From a bacterium (GTDB lineage Bacteria > Deinococcota > Deinococci > Deinococcales > Deinococcaceae): 64,000 bases of DNA. The notes under the pieces were generated by a model. The model was not told the DNA's origin. It was given only the letters and a program-made list of their open reading frames with translations, and searched no databases. This document shows positions 51,124 to 60,480 of the stretch, one piece after another. The stretch is from the NCBI GenBank assembly GCA_021810505.1, contig JAJZIR010000009.1, forward strand, positions 39,446-103,445, in the 5' to 3' direction. Positions within the stretch are counted from its first letter, which is position 1. Every line of letters begins with the position of its first letter. Both the position numbers and the translations under genes were made by a program.

Positions 51124-51615
51124 GTGCGCCGTGACCTGTTGGTCACGGCCGCGATCCTGCGAGACCGCCAAGGGCGCGTCCTGCTAGTCGGGAACGACTG
51201 GCAGCGGGCCGGCCGGATCCGTTACACCCTGCCGGGGGGGGTGGTCGAAGCCGGTGAGACGGCGGACCAGGCTCTGCGGCGCGAGATCGTCGAGGAGACC
51301 GGGTTGCGGCTGCTGGAGATCTGCAAGCTGGCGTACTGCTCCCACATCGAGGATGAGCGCCGCTCCGAGCGAGCCATCGCCCTGGTCTTCGAGGCCACCT
51401 GGGAAGGGCTGCTCAACCCCAAAGATCCCGACGGCTACATCGTCGAAGCCCGCTTCACCCCGCCCGAGCAGGCCGTCTCGCTGCTGGAATCCCCGCCGAT
51501 GCGGCAGCCGCTGAGCGACTACCTGCAGAGCAGCCAAGGCGGGCGCTTCTACGCCTTCCGGGGCTGGGACGGGCGCGGCGCCCTGCGCATCCCCAAGAGC
51601 GGGCAGGGCAGCTAG
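51124..51615 (+). CDS. Nudix hydrolase
   Basis: This 163-residue protein has a complete Nudix box (GGVVEAGETADQALRREI plus VEETGL, residues 38-61) that binds Mg and hydrolyses a nucleoside-diphosphate-linked substrate. The substrate is unknown. The GTG start lies 15 bases after prfA, so it is probably cotranscribed. It overlaps the convergent dipeptidase gene by four bases. Confidence 0.9.
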   Translation: MRRDLLVTAAILRDRQGRVLLVGNDWQRAGRIRYTLPGGVVEAGETADQALRREIVEETGLRLLEICKLAYCSHIEDERRSERAIALVFEATWEGLLNPKDPDGYIVEARFTPPEQAVSLLESPPMRQPLSDYLQSSQGGRFYAFRGWDGRGALRIPKSGQGS

Positions 51616-52556
51616 GCCAGGTTCTCGAGCAACCAGTCGGTCCAGTTACGGCCCAAAAAGCCCACCCGGTGCTCGGGTGGCACCAGATCGGCCAGCTTTC
51701 CGAGATCGGCCGCGCTGTCTAGGCCCAACGGCGTCGCCGAGCGGTCGAAGCCGCCGTCGAAATCCGAACCGATCCCCAGGCGCCCCCAGCCGACCCGGGC
51801 GGCCAGGTGGCGCAGCTGGCGGCCGACCGCAGCGCGGGGCAGCCTGGGTCGGCCGCGCTCCCAGGACGGGTCTAGGAAGCGGTTGAAGAGCACCACCCCG
51901 ACCCGACCGTCCCTGGCGGCGATAGCGTCCAGCATCGCGTCGCTGAGCTGGCGGTCGGTGGGAACCAGGGCCCTGGCGTTGCTGTGGGTCGCCACCAGCT
52001 TGGGCTGGTAGGCCAGGGCCTGCCAAAAAGCCTCCTCGGAGAGGTGAGAGACGTCTAGGATCAGTCCCAGGCGGACGATCTGCTCCAGGAGAGCATGCCC
52101 CAGGTCGGTCAGGGGCCCCGGCGCACCGGTTCCACCGCTGTAGCGGGTGGCCGACCAGGCCGGCCCGATCAGCCGCAGGCCCATGGCCGCCCAATCGGCC
52201 AGCGCCTCCGGGGCGGGCAGCGGGTCGGCCCCCTCCAACAGGAGCAAGGCCCCCACTGGACCCCGGCCGTCCCAGGAGGCCAGGTGGGACTGCAGGCCAG
52301 CTCGGCTCTCCAAGATCCGGATCAGACCCTGCTGCTCCCAGCTGCGGTACTGGGCCAGCTGGGCCAACCCCTGCGCTTCGGCCTCGGCGGGGCTCCGGTA
52401 GCCGTGGACGTAGACGGTGGCGAAGCAGAGCGCCACCTGGCCGCGGAGCAGGTCGGGAAAGCTGACCAGCGGCCCCTGCTCCCCGCTGGGGACCGGCTGG
52501 GTCAGATCCCGCTGCGGGGCCAACATGGCCAGGTCCAGGTGAGCGTCGGCGATCAA
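51612..52556 (-). CDS. Membrane dipeptidase-type (M19) metallopeptidase
   Basis: This 314-residue amidohydrolase-fold peptidase of the renal dipeptidase family has HxD in DAHLDL (about 5-7), Glu in LLLEGADPL, His in LDVSHLSEEAFW, His in ATHSNARAL and Asp in GIGSDFDGG. It cleaves dipeptides with two metal ions. No signal peptide is seen, so it may be cytoplasmic. The start is TTG at 52556 with only a weak upstream site, so the N-terminus is less certain. Confidence 0.9.
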   Translation of the reverse strand: MIADAHLDLAMLAPQRDLTQPVPSGEQGPLVSFPDLLRGQVALCFATVYVHGYRSPAEAEAQGLAQLAQYRSWEQQGLIRILESRAGLQSHLASWDGRGPVGALLLLEGADPLPAPEALADWAAMGLRLIGPAWSATRYSGGTGAPGPLTDLGHALLEQIVRLGLILDVSHLSEEAFWQALAYQPKLVATHSNARALVPTDRQLSDAMLDAIAARDGRVGVVLFNRFLDPSWERGRPRLPRAAVGRQLRHLAARVGWGRLGIGSDFDGGFDRSATPLGLDSAADLGKLADLVPPEHRVGFLGRNWTDWLLENLA

Positions 52557-52643
52557 CGGAGTCCTGGGGGAGGATCTGTCCTCCAGCTGAGCTTGCAGGT
52601 CATCCGCTCACCATACCCCGAGCGGCTGCTGGCAGCAAGAAAG

Positions 52644-52663
52644 CCCCGCCTCATAGAGGCGGG
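52644..52663 (-). terminator. Terminator of tRNA-Glu
   Basis: An 8-bp stem CCCGCCTC / GAGGCGGG with a 3-nt loop is followed on the minus strand by GCTTTCTT. Confidence 0.75.
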
Positions 52664-52667
52664 AACT

Positions 52668-52742
52668 TGGTGACCCCAACGAGATTCGAACTCGTATCTC
52701 CACCGTGAGAGGGTGGTGTCCTAACCGTTAGACGATGGGGCC
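52668..52742 (-). tRNA. tRNA-Glu (CTC)
   Basis: A 75-nt cloverleaf has acceptor GGCCCCA / TGGGGTC, discriminator A and an encoded CCA. The anticodon stem CCACC/GGTGG encloses the loop CTCTCAC, giving anticodon CTC. Confidence 0.96.
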
Positions 52743-52807
52743 GCGAGCGGCCGAAGGTGAGTATAGGGAATCTCGGAAGCGCTGTAAAGCCCAGGCGGCG
52801 CCTGGGC

Positions 52808-53293
52808 TCACTCGCTGTGGTCGAAGCGGTACAGCAGCTCCGCTTCCGGGTCGAGGCCAGGGTGGTGGTGGGCAGCGACCAGCCGCGCCACCGCGGACCT
52901 ACCCCCCGCCGCCAAGATGGCGGCGGCTCCCAGGGCGGGGTGCTGCAGCCGCAGCCGCAGCGGCTGCCAGCGGCCCAGCGGCCCCCAGGGGATCAGGCCG
53001 AGCGGTACCAGACCGACCAAGACCCTCTCCCAGACCCGGTAGACCCGCTCAGCCTTGCCGACGTCGTGCAGCAGCGCCGCGGCGACCAGCTCGCCGCGCG
53101 CGGAGGGGTAGGCGCGCAACAGGGCCTGCGCTACCCGGACCGCATGGGCCCGGTCCCTGGGATCCATCGCCAGGTAGAGCCTCCACTCCGAGAGGAGCAA
53201 CCAACCGCTGGCCCAGACGTCCTCGGGAGCTGCCCGCAGGGGGTCCAAGCTCCTAGCCAGCCTGGCCGCTTTCTGCAGGGCGTGCCAGGTCAA
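52808..53293 (-). CDS. HD-domain phosphohydrolase-like protein
   Basis: This 161-residue protein has an HD-superfamily metal motif: His in DRAHAVRVA (about 50), LLHDVGK (His-Asp at about 75-76), and HHHPGLDPE near 142. The family hydrolyses phosphate esters, including nucleotides. The substrate is unknown. The TTG at 53293 overlaps the trxB stop as TTGA, so it is coupled to trxB. Confidence 0.82.
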   Translation of the reverse strand: MTWHALQKAARLARSLDPLRAAPEDVWASGWLLLSEWRLYLAMDPRDRAHAVRVAQALLRAYPSARGELVAAALLHDVGKAERVYRVWERVLVGLVPLGLIPWGPLGRWQPLRLRLQHPALGAAAILAAGGRSAVARLVAAHHHPGLDPEAELLYRFDHSE

Positions 53294-54243
53294 CCCAGTT
53301 GCCTCTCCGGAACCTGCGCCAGGTAGCGCTCGGCGATCATGGCCGCCTGAGCCCCGGAGCCGGTGCTGGTGGCCAGCTGGCGGTAGACCGGGTCGCTGAC
53401 GTCCCCAGCCGAGAAGACCGCCGGATGAGAGGTGCGCACCTGGTCATGGACGGCCACGTAGCCGTGGGCGTCCAGCTGGACCAGATCCCCCAGGTAGCCG
53501 GTGTTGGGCTCGTGGCCGATGAACACGAAGAACCCGTCGGCAGCCAGCTCGCTCAGCTCGCCGCTGACCCGGTTGCGCAGGCGCACTCCGGTCACGGTAT
53601 CAGACCCCAATACCTCGGTCACCTCGCTGTTCCAGACGAAGCGCATCTTGGGGTTGGCCATGGCCCGCTCCTGGGCGACCCGGTTAGCGCGCAGCTGGTC
53701 TCTGCGGTGCACCAGGGTGACCTGGCTGGCGAACTTGGTCAGAAACAGCCCCTCTTCGACGGCGGCGTCTCCCCCACCGGCCACCACAACCTGGCGGTCG
53801 CGGTAAAAGAAGCCGTCGCAGGTAGCGCAGGTGGAGACCCCCCTACCCCAGAACCGATCCTCGCCGGGGATCCCCAGCTTCTTGGGATTGGCACCGCTGG
53901 CCACGATGATCGCCCGGGTACGGTAGTCCGCTTCGTAGCCCTTGACCAGCAGCTCGGAGTTGGCCTGGAAATGGCTGGAGTCCACCGAAAGGACCTCGTC
54001 CAGCACCACCTCGGCACCGAATTTCTTGGCCTGGTTGACCATCCGCTCGACCAGCTCAGGCCCCGAGATCAGCTCGGGGAACCCGGGATAGTTCTCGACT
54101 TCGCTGGTCTGGGCGATCTGCCCCCCCAGCTGGCCCTTCTCCAACAGGACAGTATCCAGGCCAGCTCTGCCGGCGTAGATGGCCGCGGCCAGCCCAGCTG
54201 GACCGCCGCCCAGGATGATCACGTCTCTCAGCTGCACACCCAC
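53290..54243 (-). CDS. trxB: Thioredoxin reductase
   Basis: This 317-residue flavoenzyme reduces thioredoxin with NADPH. It shows the FAD motif [17 protein letters not shown] (12-28), redox-active CATC (Cys139, Cys142), a [14 protein letters not shown] motif and VFSAGDVSD near the C-terminus. TATACT lies at 54253-54258 on the minus strand. The GTG at 54243 or the GTG two codons later may start translation. It pairs with trxA at 38616. Confidence 0.96.
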   Translation of the reverse strand: MGVQLRDVIILGGGPAGLAAAIYAGRAGLDTVLLEKGQLGGQIAQTSEVENYPGFPELISGPELVERMVNQAKKFGAEVVLDEVLSVDSSHFQANSELLVKGYEADYRTRAIIVASGANPKKLGIPGEDRFWGRGVSTCATCDGFFYRDRQVVVAGGGDAAVEEGLFLTKFASQVTLVHRRDQLRANRVAQERAMANPKMRFVWNSEVTEVLGSDTVTGVRLRNRVSGELSELAADGFFVFIGHEPNTGYLGDLVQLDAHGYVAVHDQVRTSHPAVFSAGDVSDPVYRQLATSTGSGAQAAMIAERYLAQVPERQLG

Positions 54244-54318
54244 CCCCTAGGTCAGTATAGGGCGGTGACGAAAATCTGTCGGTGACCGGCGCAGCCTTCT
54301 AGAGCCCTCTAGGGTTCT

Positions 54319-54392
54319 TGGCTGGGGCACGTGGATTCGAACCACGATTGACGCATCCAGAGTGCGTTGTCCTGCCGTTAGACGATGCCCCA
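54319..54392 (-). tRNA. tRNA-Gln (CTG)
   Basis: A 74-nt cloverleaf has acceptor TGGGGCA / TGCCCCA, discriminator G and an encoded CCA. The anticodon stem ACGCA/TGCGT encloses the loop CTCTGGA, giving anticodon CTG. Confidence 0.96.
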
Positions 54393-54422
54393 AAGCCCAG
54401 TGAGTCTAGCAGCCCCGTGCCG

Positions 54423-55241
54423 TCAAGGCAAGGGGGTCTCGCCGAAGACGCCGAGGCGGCGGAAGCGCGCCTCCCGCCCGGCCACCAGCTGCTCCCCCCC
54501 GAGCAGGCAGAGCTCGTCTAAATGGCGCTGCAGCGCCAGTTTGAGTGTGGCCGCGGTCATCTGCGGGTCAGTATGGGCCCCCCCGGAGGGCTCGGGGATC
54601 ACCTCCTCGACGAGGCCCTGAGCCAGCAGGTCGGCCGCGCTGAGCTGCAGCGCCTCGGCGGCCTTGGGAGCTTCCGCGGCGTCCCGCCAGAGGATCGCGG
54701 CGCAGGACTCCGGGCTGATCACGCTGTACCAGGCGTTCTGCAGGATCAGCACCCGGTCGGCGGCTGCGATGGCCAAAGCCCCTCCGGAGCCCCCCTCGCC
54801 CAGGATCACCGCCAGCACCGGCACCTGCAGGGACAGCATGGTGCGGATGCTCTCGGCGATGGCCCAAGCCTGGCCGTGCTCCTCAGCGCTGACCCCCGGG
54901 TAGGCGCCGATGGTATCGACCAGGCTGACCACCGGGAGACCGAACTTCTCGGCCAACCGCATCAGCCGCACCGCCTTGCGGTACCCCTCGGGGTTGGGCA
55001 TCCCGAAGGAGCGCAGGATATTCTCCTTGGTGTCCCGGCCCTTCTGCTCACCGAGGACCACCACCGGCCGGCCAGCCAGGCGAGCCAGACCGCCCACCAA
55101 AGCAGGGTCGTCCCGGAAAAGCCTATCGCCGTGCAGCTCCACGAAATCCTCGAAAGCCAGCTTGAGGTAGTCCAAGGCGGTCGGGCGGCCGGGCATCCGG
55201 GCCAGCTGGACCTTGGCCCAGCGGTCCCCCCCAGAGGTCAC
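54423..55241 (-). CDS. accA: Acetyl-CoA carboxylase carboxyltransferase subunit alpha
   Basis: This 272-residue AccA has [45 protein letters not shown] and [22 protein letters not shown] segments of the carboxyltransferase. With AccD, biotin carboxylase and BCCP it makes malonyl-CoA for fatty acid synthesis. The GTG at 55241 overlaps the accD stop as GTGA. Confidence 0.95.
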   Translation of the reverse strand: MTSGGDRWAKVQLARMPGRPTALDYLKLAFEDFVELHGDRLFRDDPALVGGLARLAGRPVVVLGEQKGRDTKENILRSFGMPNPEGYRKAVRLMRLAEKFGLPVVSLVDTIGAYPGVSAEEHGQAWAIAESIRTMLSLQVPVLAVILGEGGSGGALAIAAADRVLILQNAWYSVISPESCAAILWRDAAEAPKAAEALQLSAADLLAQGLVEEVIPEPSGGAHTDPQMTAATLKLALQRHLDELCLLGGEQLVAGREARFRRLGVFGETPLP

Positions 55242-56083
55242 GCCGCTCCCTTCAGCAGCGAGAGCAGCGCGTGCAGGCGAGAGGGCAGCTGCCGCCGGTC
55301 GACCACCAGGTCGAGCAGGCCGTGCTGCAAGAGGAACTCGGAGCGCTGGAAGCCCTCGGGGAGGGTCTGGCGCATGGTCTGCTGAATCACCCTGGGTCCG
55401 GCGAAGCCGATCAGGGCACCCGGCTCAGCCAGGATGACATCGGCTAGGGTGGCGAAGGAGGCGGTGACCCCGCCGGTGGTGGGGTCGGTGAGCACGCTGA
55501 GGTAAGGCAGCCGGGCCGCGGCCAGGCGGCCCAAGGCGGCGATGGTCTTGGCCATCTGCATCAGCGAGTAGGCGCCTTCCTGCATCCTGGCGCCGCCGGA
55601 AGCGCAGACCACCACCAGGGGCAAGTGCAGCTCGACCGCCAGATCGGCGGCGCGGACCAACTCCTCGCCGACCGCGCTGCCCATGCTCCCGCCGGAGAAC
55701 TCGAAATCCATCAGGGCCAAGACCAGCCGGCTGCCCTGGATCCGGCCCAGGCCGGCGAGGATCGCGTCGGGCCGCCCGGAGCGTTGCTGAGCCCGCTTCA
55801 GCCGCTCGGTGTACGGCAGCGTGTCGACGAAGTGTAGAGGATCCCTGGGGTGGACCGAACCGCTGCGCGGTTCGAAGCTGTCCGGGTCGAGCAGGGTACG
55901 CAGGCGCTCCTCAACCGAAATGCGGTGGTGGTGAGAGCAGACCGGACAGACCTTGAGGTTGGCCTCGAGGTCGCGCTTGTAGATCTGCGCTCCGCAGGAG
56001 CTGCACTTGGACCACAGTTCCGGTACGTCCTCGCTCACCGCCGCCTTAGGTCGCTTGCGGCGGAAGAACTTATCTAGAGCCAC
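55238..56083 (-). CDS. accD: Acetyl-CoA carboxylase carboxyltransferase subunit beta
   Basis: This 281-residue AccD has an N-terminal four-Cys zinc ribbon (Cys27, 30, 46, 49), then the crotonase-like carboxyltransferase core with [17 protein letters not shown] and [19 protein letters not shown]. It forms the carboxyltransferase with AccA. The GTG start sits behind GAGGAG; a TAGAAT box at 56105-56110 (minus) would give a leader of about 15 nt. It is divergent from era. Confidence 0.96.
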   Translation of the reverse strand: MALDKFFRRKRPKAAVSEDVPELWSKCSSCGAQIYKRDLEANLKVCPVCSHHHRISVEERLRTLLDPDSFEPRSGSVHPRDPLHFVDTLPYTERLKRAQQRSGRPDAILAGLGRIQGSRLVLALMDFEFSGGSMGSAVGEELVRAADLAVELHLPLVVVCASGGARMQEGAYSLMQMAKTIAALGRLAAARLPYLSVLTDPTTGGVTASFATLADVILAEPGALIGFAGPRVIQQTMRQTLPEGFQRSEFLLQHGLLDLVVDRRQLPSRLHALLSLLKGAA

Positions 56084-56153
56084 GGCCGCTCCTCATCGCA
56101 GAGCATTCTACATGGGCAGCCAGCGCGCTGGCCCCGAAAGGCCCCGGCTGTGC

Positions 56154-56159
56154 CAAGAT
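56154..56159 (+). promoter_or_regulatory. Leaderless -10-like box of era
   Basis: CAAGAT, then 6 nt, then the ATG at 56166. It is a weaker match than the others. Confidence 0.45.
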
Positions 56160-56165
56160 AGGGGG

Positions 56166-57056
56166 ATGCCAGACACCATGCGCTGCGGCGTTGTCGCCAT
56201 CGTGGGGAAGCCCAACGTGGGCAAGTCCACGCTGCTGAACGCGCTGATCGGGACCAAGGTGGCTCCGGTCAGCCCCAAACCGCAGACCACCCGCAAAGGC
56301 GTCCGCGGGATCTTCACCAGCCCCTCGGGCCAGATCATCTTCGTCGACACCCCGGGATTACACCGCAGCCAGGACGCCCTGGATCAATTCATGAACGACG
56401 AGGCGGTCCGCGCGCTGGCCGAGGTGGACGCGGTCCTGTGGGTGGTCGACTTGCGCCTACCACCTGGAGACGAGGACAAGATGGTGGCCAGGGCGCTGAA
56501 TACCCTGCCGGCACCGCTGCACCTCATCGGCAACAAGTTGGACGCTGCCAAATATCCGCAGGAAGCCATTGACCTTTACGCCGGCCTGCTGGACCGGGAA
56601 CACCGGCGTTGGTCGCTCAGCGCCGAGCAGGGGCCTCAGGCGGTAGAGCCGCTGCGCGCCGCGCTGCTGGCCGAGCTGCCCGAAGGCCCCTTGCTCTACC
56701 CGGGGAGCCCGGGGAGCGATCAGACCAGGGAATTCTGGGCCGCTGAACTGATCCGCGAGGCGGCCATGCGGCAGCTGCGCGACGAACTCCCCTACGGGAT
56801 CGCTGCCCGGGTCACCCGCTGGGAGGAGCGCGAGGACGGGCTGCAGAAGATCTACGCCACCATCTTCGTGGAGCGGACCAACCACAAGGGCATGGTCATC
56901 GGCAAGGGTGGGCGCCAGATCGGCTCCATCGGGCAAGCTGCCCGCAAGCAGCTGGAGGTCTTCTTGGCCAAGAAGGTCTACTTAGAGCTCCAGGTCGAGG
57001 TGCTGCCCAGCTGGCGCAGCGACCCGGAAGCGCTGCGGGAGCTGGGGTACGCCTGA
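56166..57056 (+). CDS. era: GTPase Era
   Basis: This 296-residue Era has the G1 motif GKPNVGKS (14-21), DTPG (in [10 protein letters not shown]), NKLD ([10 protein letters not shown]), and a C-terminal KH domain with [19 protein letters not shown]. It binds 16S rRNA and helps 30S maturation. The frame is open upstream, but ATG 56166 fits the family start and the -10 spacing. The next gene starts one base after the stop. Confidence 0.96.
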   Translation: MPDTMRCGVVAIVGKPNVGKSTLLNALIGTKVAPVSPKPQTTRKGVRGIFTSPSGQIIFVDTPGLHRSQDALDQFMNDEAVRALAEVDAVLWVVDLRLPPGDEDKMVARALNTLPAPLHLIGNKLDAAKYPQEAIDLYAGLLDREHRRWSLSAEQGPQAVEPLRAALLAELPEGPLLYPGSPGSDQTREFWAAELIREAAMRQLRDELPYGIAARVTRWEEREDGLQKIYATIFVERTNHKGMVIGKGGRQIGSIGQAARKQLEVFLAKKVYLELQVEVLPSWRSDPEALRELGYA

Positions 57057-57057
57057 T

Positions 57058-58365
57058 ATGCCGGCGATCCCCGAGCTCATCGCCAGGAAGCGCGACGGCA
57101 AGGAGCACAGCAGAGCTGAGTTGCAGCAGCTGCTGAGCGGCGCTTCCGACGAGCAGCTGGCCGCCTGGCTGATGGCGGTCTACCTGCGCGGAATGCGCCC
57201 CAGGGAAACAGCGGCGCTGACCGAAGTCCTAGCCGCCAGCGGCGAGCAGATCGATCTCGGCGACCTGCCGCGCACCGTCGACAAGCACTCCACCGGCGGG
57301 GTCGGGGACAAGACCACCTTGGTGCTCGCCCCCCTGCTGGCCGCGTTGGGATTCACCGTCGCCAAGATGAGCGGGCGCGCCCTAGCCCACACCGGGGGAA
57401 CCATCGACAAGCTGGAAAGCATCCCCGGATGGCGGGCCGAGCTGAGCGAGGCCGAGTTCCTGGCCCAGGCCAGAGACTGCGGCCTGGTGGTGGCCGGGCA
57501 GTCCAGGGACCTGGCTCCAGCTGACGGGCGGCTCTACGCCCTCCGCGACGCCACCGCCACCGTGGATTCGGTCCCCTTGATCGCCAGCTCGGTGCTGAGC
57601 AAGAAGCTAGCTGCCGGCGCCCAGGTGATCCTGCTCGACGTCAAGGTGGGGCGCGGCGCCTTCATGCCGACGCTGCGCCAAGCCAAGGAGCTGGCCCTGC
57701 TGATGGTGGAGATCGGCAGGCGAGCCGGCCGCAGGGTCCGGGTCCTGGTCACCGACATGGACGCGCCGCTGGGGAGGGCGTCCGGAAACGCCCTAGAGGT
57801 CAGAGAGGCGGTGGCGGCGCTGCGCGGGGAGGGCCCCGCCGACCTGGTCGCGCTGTGTTGCCAGCTGGCCGGCGAGGCGCTGCTGGCCTACGGAGCCTCA
57901 CCGGAAGAGGCCCAGAGGCGGCCCCCAGAAGCCCTGGCTTCTGGGGAGGCTCTGGCCCGCTTCCGGAGCTGGATCGCCGCGCAGGGAGGAGATCCCCGCT
58001 ACGTGGACTCCCCGGAACTGCTGGAGGTCGCCCCCGGCAGGAGCGAGATCCGGGCCGAGCAGGCCGGCACGGTGACCAGGGTGGATGCCTTGGCGGTGGG
58101 CCAGGCGGTGCTCCGCTTGGGGGGCGGCCGGCTGCGCAAGGGCGCTCCCCTCGACCGGGGAGTCGGGGTGGAGGTGCTGGCCTGCCCTGGGGCGCAGGTG
58201 GAGGCCGGGACGCCGCTGCTGCGGATCTACCACCGCGAGGACGCCGACGGGCTGCTGCGCCTAGGGAGCGCCCGGGAAACCCTGCGCGGCGCCGTGCAGC
58301 TGGGGCAGAGCCTACCCCGGCTGCGGCCGCTGATCCGCGCTAGGCTGCCCCTTCAGCGCAGATAG
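57058..58365 (+). CDS. Pyrimidine-nucleoside (thymidine) phosphorylase
   Basis: This 435-residue phosphorylase has [19 protein letters not shown] (about 80-98), the phosphate-binding [20 protein letters not shown] and [17 protein letters not shown]. It splits pyrimidine nucleosides with phosphate for salvage. DeoA and Pdp are not easily separated by reading. It is directly behind era and overlaps the convergent peptidase gene by 13 bases. Confidence 0.93.
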   Translation: MPAIPELIARKRDGKEHSRAELQQLLSGASDEQLAAWLMAVYLRGMRPRETAALTEVLAASGEQIDLGDLPRTVDKHSTGGVGDKTTLVLAPLLAALGFTVAKMSGRALAHTGGTIDKLESIPGWRAELSEAEFLAQARDCGLVVAGQSRDLAPADGRLYALRDATATVDSVPLIASSVLSKKLAAGAQVILLDVKVGRGAFMPTLRQAKELALLMVEIGRRAGRRVRVLVTDMDAPLGRASGNALEVREAVAALRGEGPADLVALCCQLAGEALLAYGASPEEAQRRPPEALASGEALARFRSWIAAQGGDPRYVDSPELLEVAPGRSEIRAEQAGTVTRVDALAVGQAVLRLGGGRLRKGAPLDRGVGVEVLACPGAQVEAGTPLLRIYHREDADGLLRLGSARETLRGAVQLGQSLPRLRPLIRARLPLQRR

Positions 58366-59387
58366 GCGAGCAGCAGGTCCAGCTCGGCCTGCAGGTCATC
58401 CTGATGGACCGCCTCCACCACGGTGTGGATATAGCGGGTGGGCAGGCTCAGGGTCACGGTGGGGACACCGCCGCGGGAACGCTGGATAGCCCCTCCGTCG
58501 GTCCCGCCGCCCATCAGGATCTCCAGCTGGTAGGGGATCTTCTCGCGCTCGGCCAGCTCCACCAGCTGGTCCACCAGCCAGCGGGTGGAGATCATGGAGG
58601 TGTCGTAGACCTTGATCCCCACCCCCTTCCCGGCCCGGGTGGTCGCCTCAGCGTCCGGGACGTCGGGGGTATCGATCGCCAGGGTCACGTCCAAGGCCAG
58701 GCCGATGTCCGGCTGGACTTGGTAGGCGGCCACGGTGGCGCCGCGCAGGCCCACCTCCTCCTGGGTGGAGAAGACGGCGTAGATGTCGTGGAGGTGTGGC
58801 TTTCCCTTCAGGGCCCGGAGCAACTCCAGCTGGACGAAGACGCTGGCGCGGTCGTCCATGTCCTTACCGCAGAGCAGCTGGCCCACCTGGGAGAATTCCT
58901 GGCGCAGGGTGACCGGATCGCCCACCCGCACCTTGGCGCGCACCTGGTCGGCGCTCAGGCCCAAGTCGACGCTAAACTCCTTCATCTCGGGGATCTTCTT
59001 GCGCTCATCCTGGCTGGCGATGTGGACCGGGCGGCCCGAGGGGTTGAGCACCCCGGGCAGGTCCCCTTCCTTGGCCCAGACCCAGACGTTGCGGGCGAAG
59101 AGGTTGCGGGCGTCGAAGCCGCCGGCGTTCTGTACCCGCAGGAAGCCCTTATCGTCGATGTACTTGACGATGAAGCCGATCTCGTCCATGTGCGCGCTGA
59201 GCATGATCCGCTTGCGCTCCCCCTCAGGGGCGCTGCCGTGGCGGATGGCGAGCAGGTTGCCCAGGGCGTCCACCCGCTGCTCGTCGACCAGGCCGGACAG
59301 CTCCGCCTCCACCACCGCCCGCACCCGCTCCTCGCGGCCAGGAATCCCACCCACCTCGGAAAGCTTCTTGAGAAGTTCTAAGTTCAC
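58353..59387 (-). CDS. M42-family aminopeptidase (FrvX/glutamyl aminopeptidase type)
   Basis: This 344-residue dimetal aminopeptidase has [12 protein letters not shown] (His/Asp), [12 protein letters not shown] (bridging Asp), [12 protein letters not shown] (catalytic and ligand Glu), and [13 protein letters not shown]...PTRYIHT. The family forms large self-compartmentalised particles that trim peptides. The GTG at 59387 overlaps the pth stop as GTGA. Confidence 0.95.
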   Translation of the reverse strand: MNLELLKKLSEVGGIPGREERVRAVVEAELSGLVDEQRVDALGNLLAIRHGSAPEGERKRIMLSAHMDEIGFIVKYIDDKGFLRVQNAGGFDARNLFARNVWVWAKEGDLPGVLNPSGRPVHIASQDERKKIPEMKEFSVDLGLSADQVRAKVRVGDPVTLRQEFSQVGQLLCGKDMDDRASVFVQLELLRALKGKPHLHDIYAVFSTQEEVGLRGATVAAYQVQPDIGLALDVTLAIDTPDVPDAEATTRAGKGVGIKVYDTSMISTRWLVDQLVELAEREKIPYQLEILMGGGTDGGAIQRSRGGVPTVTLSLPTRYIHTVVEAVHQDDLQAELDLLLAYLR

Positions 59388-59986
59388 CGGCTCACTGTAT
59401 CACTGGGTAGATCCGGCGGCGGCCAGTAGCGGCCCCCGAAGCGGGACTGGGCCGCCGCCAGACCCTGCTCGGACCAGAGCAGGGCGGCCTGGGCGGCCAA
59501 AGCCACCCCCCGCTCGACCAGCGGCCGCTCCTCGGGGCGGAAGCGGGAGAGCACCCAATCAGCCGCCAGCTGCCCGGGCGGCGGCCTGGAGACCCCCAGC
59601 TTGAGCCTGGCCGGCCGCTGCGATCCCAGGCGGATCAGGATGTCCTCGACGCCGCGCTGGCCTCCGGAGCGCCCCCCTTCCCTGAGCCGCAGCGTCCCCA
59701 GCGGCAGGTCGATATCGTCGTGGACGATCAGGATCTCTTCCGGCGCCACCCCAGAGCGGCGGGCCGCCCAGGCGACCGCCTGGCCAGAGGCGTTCATGAA
59801 AGTCTGGGGCTTGAGCAGCAGCAGGCCATCCCCCCCTTGGCCCGAGCGGGCGACTAGGGCGGCGTGGCCCTCGCTCCAGACCAGGCCTAGCCGGGAAGCC
59901 AGGGCGTCCAGGACCTCGAAGCCGAGGTTGTGGCGGGTGCCCTGGTAGGAGCGTCCGGGGTTGCCCAGCCCGGCGATCAGCTTCAC
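59384..59986 (-). CDS. pth: Peptidyl-tRNA hydrolase
   Basis: This 200-residue Pth releases stalled peptidyl-tRNAs. It shows AGLGNPG (Asn of the active site), TRHNLGFEVLD (catalytic His), PQTFMNASGQAV and VHDDIDLPLG (Asp). The conserved GGHNGLRS loop reads GGQRGVED, a variant whose frequency I cannot judge. The GTG at 59986 overlaps the upstream stop as GTGA and was chosen over a TTG one codon earlier. Confidence 0.93.
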   Translation of the reverse strand: MKLIAGLGNPGRSYQGTRHNLGFEVLDALASRLGLVWSEGHAALVARSGQGGDGLLLLKPQTFMNASGQAVAWAARRSGVAPEEILIVHDDIDLPLGTLRLREGGRSGGQRGVEDILIRLGSQRPARLKLGVSRPPPGQLAADWVLSRFRPEERPLVERGVALAAQAALLWSEQGLAAAQSRFGGRYWPPPDLPSDTVSR

Positions 59987-60426
59987 CAAGCTTCCGGGTC
60001 CGGCGCGACCGCGAGCAGGGCAGCCTCTTCGGCCTTGATGCGCCGCAGGTAGTCCCCCAGCTCAGCGCGCTGCGCAGCGTCCAGTTGGAGCTGGGCGGTC
60101 CCGGCCCGCAGCAGGCCCCCGACCTGGGTCTGGGGATCGAACAGCTCGTGGACGCGGATCTGCAGGCTGGACCAGTTGCCGTAGCTCAACTCCGCCGGGC
60201 TGTCCAGCTGGGCGTCTAGGTCGGCCATCAGGCGGGAGAGCGGGCGCAACCAGCCGAACGCGGGGCTGTCGATGGTGAGGCGCAGCACCGCCAGGGCTGG
60301 TTGGGGGCCGTACATCGCCTCGTAGTCCTTGCGCTGGGCGTTGAGCAGCAACAGGTGCAGCTTGACCAGCAGCGGGGCCAGCTCGGAGAGGGCGGCGCGG
60401 CGAGCGCCGTTCAGGTCGTGGGTCAC
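59983..60426 (-). CDS. Conserved-looking helical protein of unknown function
   Basis: This 147-residue soluble, all-alpha protein has LHLLLLNAQRKDYEAMYGP and PAFGWLRPLSRLMADLD stretches that look conserved, but I do not recognise the family. It lacks Cys and signal peptide. The GTG at 60426 follows TAGACT (60433-60438, minus) by 6 nt, so it heads a leaderless operon with pth and the M42 peptidase. Confidence 0.65.
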   Translation of the reverse strand: MTHDLNGARRAALSELAPLLVKLHLLLLNAQRKDYEAMYGPQPALAVLRLTIDSPAFGWLRPLSRLMADLDAQLDSPAELSYGNWSSLQIRVHELFDPQTQVGGLLRAGTAQLQLDAAQRAELGDYLRRIKAEEAALLAVAPDPEAW

Positions 60427-60432
60427 CCCTTC

Positions 60433-60438
60433 AGTCTA
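60433..60438 (-). promoter_or_regulatory. Leaderless -10 box of the unknown gene-pth-M42 operon
   Basis: On the minus strand, TAGACT, 6 nt (GAAGGG), then the GTG at 60426. Confidence 0.65.
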
Positions 60439-60480
60439 CGGCCTAAGGTCTACGGCCTAGGGCTAGCTCTGAGGGCGCGC